Assembly (NCBI GenBank): GCA_024681565.1
Contig: JAILAO010000113.1
Coordinates: 1-7,651 of the forward strand
Reading direction: 5' to 3'
DNA from: Bacteroidales bacterium
Lineage (GTDB): Bacteria; Bacteroidota; Bacteroidia; Bacteroidales; UBA932
Length of the DNA: 7,651 nt
Part shown: positions 1 to 6,745 of the stretch, one piece after another
Layout of the letters: each line of letters starts with the position of its first letter
Numbering within the stretch: position 1 is the stretch's first letter
Made by a program: the position numbers and the translations under genes
Notes under the pieces: generated by a model
The model's database searches: none
What the model was told of the DNA's origin: nothing
The model's input: the letters and a program-made list of their open reading frames with translations, nothing else

Positions 1-1
1 C

Positions 2-217
2 AAGGGCGTCCTGGGTGACGCCGAGGCCCCTTCTCCCAAGGCTCCCGAGAAAGAACTCGTGGCCCTGTTCCAAAAGGCCATCCCGAATTACGATGCCGAC
101 CGCTTCTATGTCTCGCACATGCGCAAGGTGGTCGACTGGTACAACCAGATTGCCAAGTACGCCTCGTTCGATTTCGTCAAGGAAGAAGAGCAGCAGGGCG
201 ATGCGCAGGAGGCTTAG
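2..217 (+). CDS. C-terminal fragment of a DUF5606-like protein (5' end outside window)
   Basis: An open frame enters from the left edge and stops at TAG 215-217, giving 71 residues. The segment contains ALFQKAIPNYDADRFYVSHM and then KVVDWYNQI, followed by an acidic tail with EEEQQ. This pattern (a short helix, a P-N-[YF]-D-x-[DE]-R motif, then a W-Y-N motif) is what I recall from the C-terminal part of DUF5606-domain proteins, small conserved Bacteroidota proteins of unknown function. A low-complexity Ala/Pro/Lys linker precedes it, consistent with two domains joined by a linker. The stop lies 17 bp inside rimO, so the two genes are probably translationally coupled. The family assignment is from memory of the motif; no function can be given. 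Frame choice is well supported because the other + frame here reads as unstructured Arg/Pro/Ser-rich sequence. Confidence 0.68.
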   Translation, partial: KGVLGDAEAPSPKAPEKELVALFQKAIPNYDADRFYVSHMRKVVDWYNQIAKYASFDFVKEEEQQGDAQEA

Positions 218-1487
218 GGTCATCACCCTCGGCTGTTCGAAGAACACCGTAGATACCGAGCATCTGCTGGCGCAATTGCCGGCGGATGCTTTTACCATTG
301 TGGATGGGGACGGACCCGTCGACTGCCTGCTGCTCAACACCTGCGGCTTCATCGGTGACGCCAAGGAAGAGTCGGTCAACGCCATCCTGGAGGCCGTAGA
401 GGCCAAAAAGCGGGGTGAGGCAGGGGAGCTCATCGTGTTCGGCTGCCTGTCGCAGCGCTATGCTGCGGAGCTGCCGGCGGAGATTCCCGAAGTGGATGCC
501 TGGTTCGGGGCCCGGGACCTCGCGCCGGTCCTCCGTCACCTGGGCGTGGAACCCGGTCCGCTGGTGACCCGCCGCCTGCAGGAAGCGAAGGGCTACGCCT
601 ATCTCAAGATCTCCGAAGGCTGCGACCGGCGCTGCTCCTACTGTGCCATTCCCTTCATCCGCGGGGCGCACCGCTCCGTCCCGATGGAGGACGTGGTGGC
701 GGAGGCGGAGCCCCTGGCTGGGCGCGGTATCAAGGAACTGATCCTGATCGCCGAGGACACGACCTATTACGGGCTGGACCTGTACCATCGGCGTGCGCTG
801 GGAGAGCTGCTGGAACGGCTCTCTGCGGTGCCCGGCATCGAGTGGCTCCGGATCCATTATTCCTATCCGGCCGATTTCCCGGAAGACGTCCTGAAAGCCA
901 TGGCGGACAATCCCAAGGTCTGCCGCTACCTGGATATCCCGCTCCAGCATATCTCGGATGCGGTCCTGGACCGCATGCACCGCCACGTGGACGGCGCATG
1001 GACCCGGGCCCTGATCGCCCGGCTGCGCCGGGAAGTACCCGGGGTCGCCCTGCGCACGACCATGATCGTCGGGCATCCCGGAGAGACGGAGGAAGCCTTC
1101 GGCGAATTGCTGGACTTCGTCCGCGAAGCGCGTTTCGAGCGCCTGGGCGCCTTCACCTATTCGGAAGAAGAGGGGACCTACGGTGCGGAACATTTTCCCG
1201 ACGACATCCCGGAGGAAGTCAAGCAGGAGCGTCTGGACCGCCTGATGGAACTGCAGCGCGACATTTCACTCGACTGCAACCGCCGCCGCGTGGGTACGGA
1301 GGTCCGCGTGCTGGTGGACGACATCGTAGGGGATACGCTGGTGTGCCGCAGCGAATTCGAAAGTCCGGAAGTGGACGGGGAGATCCTGGTCCGCGGGGCG
1401 GCCGCACCGGTCCGTGCCGGGGATTTCATCCGGGTGCGCATCGTCGCCGCGGAGGATTACGACCTCATCGGCGAACAGATTCTTTAA
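201..1487 (+). CDS. rimO: RimO, ribosomal protein S12 (aspartate-C3) methylthiotransferase
   Basis: A 428-residue radical-SAM enzyme that adds a methylthio group to the conserved aspartate of ribosomal protein S12 in the cytoplasm, using two [4Fe-4S] clusters. The N-terminal MTTase domain has its three cluster cysteines at C12 (LGCSKN), C48 (NTCGF) and C82 (GCLSQRY). The radical-SAM motif CxxxCxxC is C141-C145-C148 (EGCDRRCSYC). A C-terminal TRAM domain runs from about 354 to 428 and includes SEFESPEVDG, a stretch typical of RimO rather than MiaB. Length matches the family. The frame stays open upstream to position 15, but that extension is out-of-frame sequence of the preceding gene; ATG 201 puts the LGCSKN motif at the usual distance from the N-terminus. 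The upstream region is purine-rich (GAAGAAGAG) without a clear Shine-Dalgarno, as is usual in this phylum. It overlaps the upstream gene by 17 bp, so it is likely in the same operon. Confidence 0.96.
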   Translation: MRRRLRVITLGCSKNTVDTEHLLAQLPADAFTIVDGDGPVDCLLLNTCGFIGDAKEESVNAILEAVEAKKRGEAGELIVFGCLSQRYAAELPAEIPEVDAWFGARDLAPVLRHLGVEPGPLVTRRLQEAKGYAYLKISEGCDRRCSYCAIPFIRGAHRSVPMEDVVAEAEPLAGRGIKELILIAEDTTYYGLDLYHRRALGELLERLSAVPGIEWLRIHYSYPADFPEDVLKAMADNPKVCRYLDIPLQHISDAVLDRMHRHVDGAWTRALIARLRREVPGVALRTTMIVGHPGETEEAFGELLDFVREARFERLGAFTYSEEEGTYGAEHFPDDIPEEVKQERLDRLMELQRDISLDCNRRRVGTEVRVLVDDIVGDTLVCRSEFESPEVDGEILVRGAAAPVRAGDFIRVRIVAAEDYDLIGEQIL

Positions 1488-1512
1488 ATCTTCCGGAAAT
1501 TTAATATATTTG
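1483..1512 (+). promoter_or_regulatory. Promoter of the lipid acyltransferase pair (Bacteroidota -33/-7 type)
   Basis: TATATTTG at 1505-1512 matches the Bacteroidota -7 consensus TAnnTTTG exactly. The -33 region (TTTA from 1483, spacer 19) is a poor match to TTG. The element starts inside the last codons of rimO. Transcription should begin about 1518-1520, leaving a leader of roughly 16 nt before ATG 1535. This argues against the in-frame GTG at 1514, which would lie upstream of the transcript start. An 8-bp palindrome TTCCGGAA (1491-1498) lies in the spacer. Confidence 0.65.
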
Positions 1513-1534
1513 TGTGTACTGCAACCGACCACAG

Positions 1535-2347
1535 ATGACAAACGAAGATTTCGAAGGCAAACTGGACCTTGACCGCATTGTCGCGGCCAAATTCAAGGGC
1601 AAGAAGGTCCCCGGGTTTATCGTCCGCTGGCTGAAGCGTCTCATCCACCAGGACTGGCTGAATGAGATCCTTTCCAGGGGATATCAGGGGGCTGATTTCT
1701 GCGACGACACCCTGGCCTATATGGACGTCAAGATCGAGGTGGAGGGCCTGGAAAACGTCCCGAAGGACGGGACGCTCTACACCTTTGCCTCCAACCATCC
1801 GCTGGGCGGCGTGGACGGGCTGGCTCTCTGCAGCCTGATCACCCGTCAGTTCGGCCCGATGCGGATGCTGGTCAACGATTTCCTCCTGTACATCCGCCCG
1901 ATCGCCCCGCTCTGCGTGCCGATCAACAAGGTCGGGGACCAGGCCCGGAACCTCCCGCAGATGATCGACGGGGCGTTCCGTTCGGAGAACCATCTGCTGA
2001 TGTTCCCCGCGGGGAGCGCGTCGCGCAAGGTGGACGGCCGGGTCCAGGATCTTCCCTGGACCAAGACCTTCATCAAAAAGAGCGTCGAGACCGGCCGGTC
2101 CATCGTCCCGGTCCATTTCATCGGGCAGAACTCCCCCCGTTTCTACCGGGTGGATGCGATCTTCCGCAAGTTCTTGAAGCTCAAGGTCAATATCCCGATG
2201 CTTTTCCTGCCGGACGAGTTCTACCGGGCGCAGCACAAAACCTTCAGGATCATCATAGGCAAGCCCCTGCCTGCCGCAACCTTCGATGCTTCCCGTTCCC
2301 CGCTGGAATGGGCCGCCTGGGTCAGAGAAAAAGTTTACCAATTATAA
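1535..2347 (+). CDS. PlsC-like lysolipid O-acyltransferase (GlsA/OlsA-like)
   Basis: A 270-residue acyltransferase of the PlsC/AGPAT superfamily, probably on the inner face of the cytoplasmic membrane, transferring an acyl chain from acyl-ACP or acyl-CoA to a lyso-lipid hydroxyl. Visible blocks: block I at 87-95 (NHPLGGVDG, with H88 and D94), block II-like region near 113-125 (NDFLLYIRP), block III FPAGSASR at 157-164, and a VPVHF block further on. Block I has five residues between His and Asp instead of the classical four, and block III has Ala where most PlsC proteins have Glu. Similar NHPLGG and FPAG forms occur, as I recall, in acyltransferases linked to OlsB/hemolysin-like GNAT proteins. 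The GNAT partner follows after 5 bp. I infer a role as the second enzyme of acyl-amino-acid lipid synthesis (GlsA for glycine lipids in Bacteroides thetaiotaomicron, OlsA for ornithine lipids). The start at ATG 1535 is preferred over GTG 1514 because of the promoter position. A different lysolipid acceptor is possible. Confidence 0.85.
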   Translation: MTNEDFEGKLDLDRIVAAKFKGKKVPGFIVRWLKRLIHQDWLNEILSRGYQGADFCDDTLAYMDVKIEVEGLENVPKDGTLYTFASNHPLGGVDGLALCSLITRQFGPMRMLVNDFLLYIRPIAPLCVPINKVGDQARNLPQMIDGAFRSENHLLMFPAGSASRKVDGRVQDLPWTKTFIKKSVETGRSIVPVHFIGQNSPRFYRVDAIFRKFLKLKVNIPMLFLPDEFYRAQHKTFRIIIGKPLPAATFDASRSPLEWAAWVREKVYQL

Positions 2348-2352
2348 TCGTT

Positions 2353-3477
2353 ATGGAAAAGATCATCGATCCGGTCAGCGTGGACCTGCTCAAATCCGAG
2401 CTTACGCCCGACAGGAAGCTTTGTGACACCAACAAAGCCGGTAACGAGATTTACGTCATCGACGGCAAGAACGCTCCCCATGTCCTCCAGGAGATCGGAC
2501 GGCTCCGCGAGATCGCCTTCCGCGACTCCGGCGGCGGTACGGGCATGGCGCTCGACCTGGATGATTTCGACACGATGGAAGACCATCCCTATCAGCAGAT
2601 GATCATCTGGGACCCGGATGCTTCCGCCATCATCGGAGGTTACCGTTTCATCCTGGGTACGGACGTCCGGATGCAGGAGGACGGACAGCCGTACATCACG
2701 TCCGCCCACATGTTCCGCTACTCCGAAAAATTCATCGAGGAGTACCTCCCGCATACGATCGAGCTCGGCCGTTCCTTCGTGACGCCCGAATATCAGAGCT
2801 CCAAGGCGGGCGCCAAGGCGATTTTTGCACTGGACAATCTCTGGGACGGTCTGGCCGCCATCGCGCTGCAGCATCCCGGGATGATGTACTACCTGGGCAA
2901 GATGACCATCTATCCGAGCTACGACCAGTCGTGTCGCGAACTAATCCAGCGTTTCCTGTGGAAACATTTCCCCGATACGGATGAACTGGCCCGGCCCAAG
3001 CACCCGGTGGAGATCAGCGTGGACGACCGGCTGCTCGACCTGATCCTGCGGGACGACGACTACAAGGCGGATTACCGCAACCTCAAGGACGCCGTCCGCC
3101 GGCTCGGTTTCAACATCCCGCCGCTGGTCAATTCCTACATGAATGCCTCCCCGACGATGAAGATGCTGGGGACCGGCGTCAATGACGAATTCTTCAATGC
3201 CTTCGATACCGGCATCATGATCTGCTTCGACGAGATGTACGCCGACAAACTCGACCGGCACAAGGTACCTTATCTGCGGCACCTGGCCGAGAAGATCCGG
3301 CACCGTTTCCCCGGCATCAGCCAGGGAGTGGAAGAGCTGGCCGAGCGTCTGACCGTCAAGAAGAACAGCGAACGCTTGGGACGCATGGACGCTTTCCTGC
3401 TTCGCCAGCGCGAGCAGAAGACTAAGAAGGTCCGCAGGAGATTCGGCCGCAAGAAAAAAGAAAAGGTGGAGCCGTAA
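2353..3477 (+). CDS. OlsB/GlsB-like GNAT N-acyltransferase (COG3176 type)
   Basis: A 374-residue protein of the GNAT-fold family that includes OlsB (lyso-ornithine lipid synthase) and GlsB (N-acyl-glycine synthase of Bacteroides). Such enzymes attach a 3-hydroxy-acyl chain to the amino group of an amino acid. Features seen: a helix with IGRLREIAFRDSGGG (48-62), a strand with IIGGYRFILG (93-102), and the conserved core ELGRSFVTPEYQSSKAGAKA (137-156), matching the family's [EL]-x-R-x-x-V-x-x-[ED]-[YF] signature. Beyond about residue 230 is a helical extension ending in a strongly basic tail (350-374, many Lys and Arg), plausibly for membrane contact. ATG 2353 is chosen as start: the frame is open to 2308, but that part overlaps the preceding gene out of frame. 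Spacing of 5 bp after the PlsC-like gene implies an operon. Its last codons overlap the RNase P RNA gene on the opposite strand. The amino-acid substrate (glycine, ornithine or other) cannot be read from sequence. Confidence 0.83.
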   Translation: MEKIIDPVSVDLLKSELTPDRKLCDTNKAGNEIYVIDGKNAPHVLQEIGRLREIAFRDSGGGTGMALDLDDFDTMEDHPYQQMIIWDPDASAIIGGYRFILGTDVRMQEDGQPYITSAHMFRYSEKFIEEYLPHTIELGRSFVTPEYQSSKAGAKAIFALDNLWDGLAAIALQHPGMMYYLGKMTIYPSYDQSCRELIQRFLWKHFPDTDELARPKHPVEISVDDRLLDLILRDDDYKADYRNLKDAVRRLGFNIPPLVNSYMNASPTMKMLGTGVNDEFFNAFDTGIMICFDEMYADKLDRHKVPYLRHLAEKIRHRFPGISQGVEELAERLTVKKNSERLGRMDAFLLRQREQKTKKVRRRFGRKKKEKVEP

Positions 3478-3771
3478 GCCGGTTTCTGTTCACGGATTTT
3501 CTGTCATTTATCTTCGCAACCTACCCCCTGGCATCGGACGGGCCGTCCTCATCTGCCAGTATATTTGGTCTTGCAGGTCCCGGTGTCGTACCCGCACGGC
3601 ATCGCTGTCATGCGTCGTGGGCTCTTGCCCCGCGTTTTCACCCTTGCCGGTGTCCCGGCGGTTGTTTTCTGTTACGACGGGCGTAAGGTTACCCCTACCT
3701 GCGCTTTCCGCAGCGGGATGCCCTGTCCTGTCCGGACTTTCCTCCCTTTCGGGCGACAGATCGCTCCACCT
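3463..3771 (-). ncRNA. rnpB: RNase P RNA (bacterial type A-like)
   Basis: The catalytic RNA of RNase P, which matures the 5' ends of tRNAs. Read on the - strand, the 5' conserved region GAGGAAAGTCCGGAC is at 3730-3744 and the 3' region ACAGAAACCGGCTTA at 3475-3489; together they form helix P4 (AAGUCCGG with CCGGCUU, one bulged U). Helix P1 pairs GGUGGAGC (3763-3770) with GCUCCACC (3465-3472). P2 pairs UCUGUC with GACAGA, and P3 is reduced to CCC-GAAA-GGG. Other universal blocks are visible: ACAGAAAACAACCGCC, AAGGGUGAAAACGCGGGGCA, GGACGGCCCGUCC (P16/P17 region), GGGUAGGUUGCG and AGAUAAAUGACAG. At about 309 nt it is shorter than the 377-nt E. coli RNA, mainly through short P3 and P12. The 3' region has ACAGAAACCGG where the usual form is ACAGAACCCGG. 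Ends are set by P1 and are approximate. The 3' end overlaps the last codons and stop of the convergent GNAT gene. Confidence 0.95.
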
Positions 3772-3776
3772 GTTCT

Positions 3777-3810
3777 AAAAAAACTGCCGCAAAGATAGAA
3801 TCTTTACGGC
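3777..3810 (-). terminator. Intrinsic terminator of the cyclase-GH106 operon
   Basis: Inverted repeat of 11 bp with one G-U position: arms 3786-3796 (gccgcaaagat on the + strand) and 3800-3810 (atctttacggc), with a 3-nt loop. On the - strand the stem is followed after AG by seven T residues (3783-3777), a good rho-independent terminator 26 bp beyond the stop of the GH106-like gene. On the + strand the stem is followed by AA then five T residues, so it may also work weakly in the other direction for transcripts coming from the lipid operon. The distal arm contains the rnpB -7 element. Confidence 0.75.
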
Positions 3811-3822
3811 AATTTTTCAAAA
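3790..3822 (-). promoter_or_regulatory. rnpB promoter (Bacteroidota -33/-7 type)
   Basis: On the - strand, TATCTTTG at 3797-3790 fits the -7 consensus TAnnTTTG, and TTTTG at 3822-3818 gives a matching -33 element with a 20-bp spacer. Transcription should start about 3783-3785, some 12-14 nt before P1 of the RNase P RNA. The element begins only 15 bp after the stop codon of the GH106-like gene, so rnpB appears to have its own promoter rather than relying on readthrough. Confidence 0.72.
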
Positions 3823-3836
3823 TAACCTGTTGGGGA

Positions 3837-6725
3837 TTACTCTTCTGCAGCGAGGGGCGTGATCACCACGGGGCCCAGCAGGCCGGATTCGCGGATGTCC
3901 CATCCGGCGGCCGTGAAGTTGCCGCGGGCATCGCGGCTGACCGGCAGCCGGGGAGCGATGTTCGCATTGTAGAGCACCTTCCAGGGCTTGCCCTTGCGGT
4001 CCATGTCGATGATACGGTTGGCCATCAGGTTGGAGACCTTGACCACGAGTTCGCCGCCGCGGGAGGCCTGCTCCTGGGTGAGCCGGACCGTCCAGGGCGC
4101 CTCGAAGAGCGTACCCAGGCAGTGGCCGTCCAGCCAGACGCTGGCGCTTTCCCGGACGTCTCCCAGGTCGATTTCCCAGGCTTCGGCCGTCCCCTCGACG
4201 GGGGCGAGACGGTATTTGTATTCCGCCGTGCCGGAGAACACCTCATAGTCCTGGCCGAAGAGGGTCCAGGAGCTGAGCTGGCTGACCGTGCGTGCTGCCG
4301 GCAGCGAAGGGCCGCCTTCGGTGAAGCGGACCGTCCAGTCCCCGTCCAGCGTGCGGCTTTCCCCGCTGTGCTTGTAGAAGGGGAAGGCCTGGCCCTCGTA
4401 GCTTCCGGAGAAGGTTTCCAGGAGCAGGGACTGGTCCGGCTCGAGGCGGAGCCGGATCTCGGCCTTGCCGTCCCCGTCGGTACGGACGCTGCCGAAGCCG
4501 TAGCTGCCGTCCATCGGATCGTAGATGCCGATGCTGCCGCAGTAGGCGTCCACCGGGATCCAGTCCTCGATGGCCTGCGCCGTCGGATTCTTGATGAAAT
4601 AGTAGCGGCCGCCATCTTCCTTGACGCGGCTGATGCACTGCAGGCCGCGGTCATACATCTTCTCGCGGCTGATACCGGCCTTTGCGAGCATCTTGTCCAG
4701 GTTGCTGGAGATGCAAATGCGGCCCTTGCCCACCTGGGCGCTGCGGATGCCGTCTTCCTGGGTGAAGTGCAGTCCCGTCTGGAGGTGCTCCATCCGCTCG
4801 CGGTTCGCTTCCAGGTTGCTCAGGCCGGGTACATCCTCGGGCATGTCGTTCTCGATGAGGATGGTCGCGCCGCGGCGGGCGAGTTCCAGGAGCTTCTCGA
4901 AGGTGGACAGGTACATCTTCTCGCACTCGGGGACGATCAGCGTCTTGTAGCGGGTACCGGCCTTGGTCACGATCTCGCCGTGCTCGGTGCGGATGTTGTC
5001 AAGGACCATCTTGTCCGTGATGTAGTCCCAGGAGTACCCCTTGTTATAGAGATATTCGGCGGATTTGCCGATTGCGCTCTGGGCGGGCGTGTTCTGGCCC
5101 ATGTGGAACAGCAGCGGCTCCCGGCCCCGCTCGGAGAGCAGGTCCGTGGCGTCGAAGAAGAGCAGGATGTCGTTGTCCGGATGTCCGGCCTGCAGGAAAC
5201 TCTGGCAGCGGGCGACATAGGCGTTGAAGGCCCCGAAGTCCTTCCAGAACGGGTTGGTCGGCTGGAAATGGACGGCGGCATAGAACAGCCAGCCCGGCCA
5301 GGGGGCGTCGTTGGGGGAGAGGCAGGTGCCGTGGTAGAAGATATGGTTGACACCCGACAGGAGGTAGGTGTCGACCGAGGTCTTGACATCCCCGAGGGTG
5401 GACTGGAAATGCTCGTTCAGCCAGGTGCAGGCCTCGGCGGAGGTGAGCGGCTTGTCGGTCACGTGGGCGGCCGAGGAAGCGGTCTTCATCCCGATGATGG
5501 AGCGGCCTTCGGTCTCGGGCACGTCGCTGATGCCGTAGAGGTCCATGATATTGGCGGGGGAGCCGTGGGCCTGGTTGCGGATGCCCTTGCCCTGCCGGGC
5601 CGCCCATTGCTGCCACATGGCGGAATATTTCTCCCGCAGCAGCTCGCCGATGGTCTCGCGGTAGTCGAAGACCACGCGGTCCTGGGTCTCGATGTCGCCG
5701 GCGACGCCGAGCAGTTCGGCCATATGCGGCTTGAGGTCGTAGCCGCGGCGGGCCTTGAACTCCTCGAAGAATGCCGGCGTCCAGTCGGAATTGCCCTGGG
5801 CGTCGTCCACCTCATAGGAGTCATTGAAATAGTAACGGATCTTGCTCACGTCGTAGCGCTCGAAGGCTTCGTCGAACTTCCACAGGTAGCGCTCGATGGC
5901 CCTGCCGGCGAAATGGTCGATCACATCGCCCTCGCCGCCGGGACCGGCACGCTCCACGAGCTTGCCGTGCCAGCCTAGGAACAGGGCGCAGACGGTCCAG
6001 TCTCCCTCCGGGGCCGTCCAGTCCAGACTGCCGTCGGGCTGGACCCTGCTGGTCAGGTCATAGTATTCGCCATCTGTGCTGTTGGCCGTCACGGCGATGA
6101 GCGGGAGGTCCTGCGGATAACGGACCTGCTCGTAGGCATGCTGCTGGAGATTGTCGTTTTTCGCGATGGGATACTCCATGTTCTCGATCTTGTCCGGGGT
6201 GCCGATGGTACGGACCATCGCCTTCTCGGCGTACTGGATCTTATCCTCGACCCGTTCGCCGCTATGCAGTTTCCAGGTCTTCGAAGCGAGGTAGCGGCAG
6301 GCGTCCTCGGGTTCCACCCAGGGGCCGCCGAACGGCCAGCCGGAGGCGTTGGCCAGGTCGATGCCGAGGTCGCGCTTGTCCGCCTCTTCCAGGGTATAGG
6401 TGAACAGGTCCATCCAGGCGGGCGTCAGGTAGTCCAGGAACTTGTCCTCGTAGCCCCGTACGCCGTAGATCGTGGTCACTTCCATGCCGCCCAGACCGGC
6501 GGCGGCATACTGGTCGAGCATCGTGTCGATATCGACCTTGCCGACGGCGCTGGCGGGCCACCACCAGCGGGTCCACGGTTTGGTCTCCCGGGTGATCTCG
6601 GGCCAGCCGAGTTCCCCGGTCTCGGGTACCGTGGGCGCGGTCGGCGTGGGCCGGCAGGAGAAAAGTACAAGCAGCAGGGTGCTGAAAGCCAGCATTCTGC
6701 GGAGTAGATTGGTTGATTGGGTCAT
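3837..6725 (-). CDS. GH106-like glycoside hydrolase, lipoprotein (probable alpha-L-rhamnosidase)
   Basis: A 962-residue secreted enzyme. The N-terminus is a lipoprotein signal: basic LLRRM, a hydrophobic stretch, then lipobox LFSC with acylated Cys at 24. Residues 25-34 are Pro/Thr-rich and hold no acidic cluster, so the surface-export signal of Bacteroidota lipoproteins is not seen and a periplasm-facing anchor is likely. The catalytic region has marks of the GH106 family: PWTRWWWPASAV (50-61), AAGLGGMEVTTIYGVRGYE (75-93), NDSYE (301-305), DVPETE (401-406) and SAEACTW (429-435). Conserved acids such as E404, E406 and E431 are candidates for the active site but I cannot assign roles without alignment. 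From about 830 to 955 there is a beta-sandwich of the galactose-binding type (ASVWLDGHCLGTLFEAPW). GH106 members remove alpha-L-rhamnose from pectic or other glycans. No SusC/SusD or sugar regulator is in the window. It follows the cyclase gene by 20 bp without its own promoter. Specificity is inferred from family only. Confidence 0.88.
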   Translation of the reverse strand: MTQSTNLLRRMLAFSTLLLVLFSCRPTPTAPTVPETGELGWPEITRETKPWTRWWWPASAVGKVDIDTMLDQYAAAGLGGMEVTTIYGVRGYEDKFLDYLTPAWMDLFTYTLEEADKRDLGIDLANASGWPFGGPWVEPEDACRYLASKTWKLHSGERVEDKIQYAEKAMVRTIGTPDKIENMEYPIAKNDNLQQHAYEQVRYPQDLPLIAVTANSTDGEYYDLTSRVQPDGSLDWTAPEGDWTVCALFLGWHGKLVERAGPGGEGDVIDHFAGRAIERYLWKFDEAFERYDVSKIRYYFNDSYEVDDAQGNSDWTPAFFEEFKARRGYDLKPHMAELLGVAGDIETQDRVVFDYRETIGELLREKYSAMWQQWAARQGKGIRNQAHGSPANIMDLYGISDVPETEGRSIIGMKTASSAAHVTDKPLTSAEACTWLNEHFQSTLGDVKTSVDTYLLSGVNHIFYHGTCLSPNDAPWPGWLFYAAVHFQPTNPFWKDFGAFNAYVARCQSFLQAGHPDNDILLFFDATDLLSERGREPLLFHMGQNTPAQSAIGKSAEYLYNKGYSWDYITDKMVLDNIRTEHGEIVTKAGTRYKTLIVPECEKMYLSTFEKLLELARRGATILIENDMPEDVPGLSNLEANRERMEHLQTGLHFTQEDGIRSAQVGKGRICISSNLDKMLAKAGISREKMYDRGLQCISRVKEDGGRYYFIKNPTAQAIEDWIPVDAYCGSIGIYDPMDGSYGFGSVRTDGDGKAEIRLRLEPDQSLLLETFSGSYEGQAFPFYKHSGESRTLDGDWTVRFTEGGPSLPAARTVSQLSSWTLFGQDYEVFSGTAEYKYRLAPVEGTAEAWEIDLGDVRESASVWLDGHCLGTLFEAPWTVRLTQEQASRGGELVVKVSNLMANRIIDMDRKGKPWKVLYNANIAPRLPVSRDARGNFTAAGWDIRESGLLGPVVITPLAAEE

Positions 6726-6745
6726 AAAAGCTGTGTGTTACTGTG

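Noticed and set aside
15..200. N-terminal extension of rimO by 62 codons
   Set aside because: This part is out-of-frame sequence of the DUF5606-like gene and adds an Arg/Ser/Pro-rich segment absent from RimO proteins.
177..1193. 338-codon open frame on the - strand
   Set aside because: It is antisense to rimO, whose cluster cysteines and TRAM domain are clear. No family features were seen in the antisense product.
1514..1534. GTG start for the PlsC-like protein
   Set aside because: It overlaps the end of the predicted promoter and lies upstream of the likely transcription start. ATG 1535 is a better start.
1484..2341. 285-codon open frame on the - strand
   Set aside because: It mirrors the PlsC-like gene, which has family blocks, a promoter and an operon partner. 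The antisense product looks like shadow translation.
2308..2352. Earlier ATG start for the GNAT protein
   Set aside because: It lies inside the preceding gene in another frame, and the extra residues show no family similarity. ATG 2353 gives a tidy 5-bp gap.
3565..3798. 77-codon open frame on the + strand
   Set aside because: It is antisense to conserved blocks of RNase P RNA. Its Cys/Pro/Arg-rich product has no visible family features.
4122..5978. 618-codon open frame on the + strand
   Set aside because: It lies wholly opposite the GH106-like gene, which has recognisable motifs along its length. The antisense product is Val/Ala/Gly/Asp-rich without domains, as expected opposite GC-rich coding sequence.
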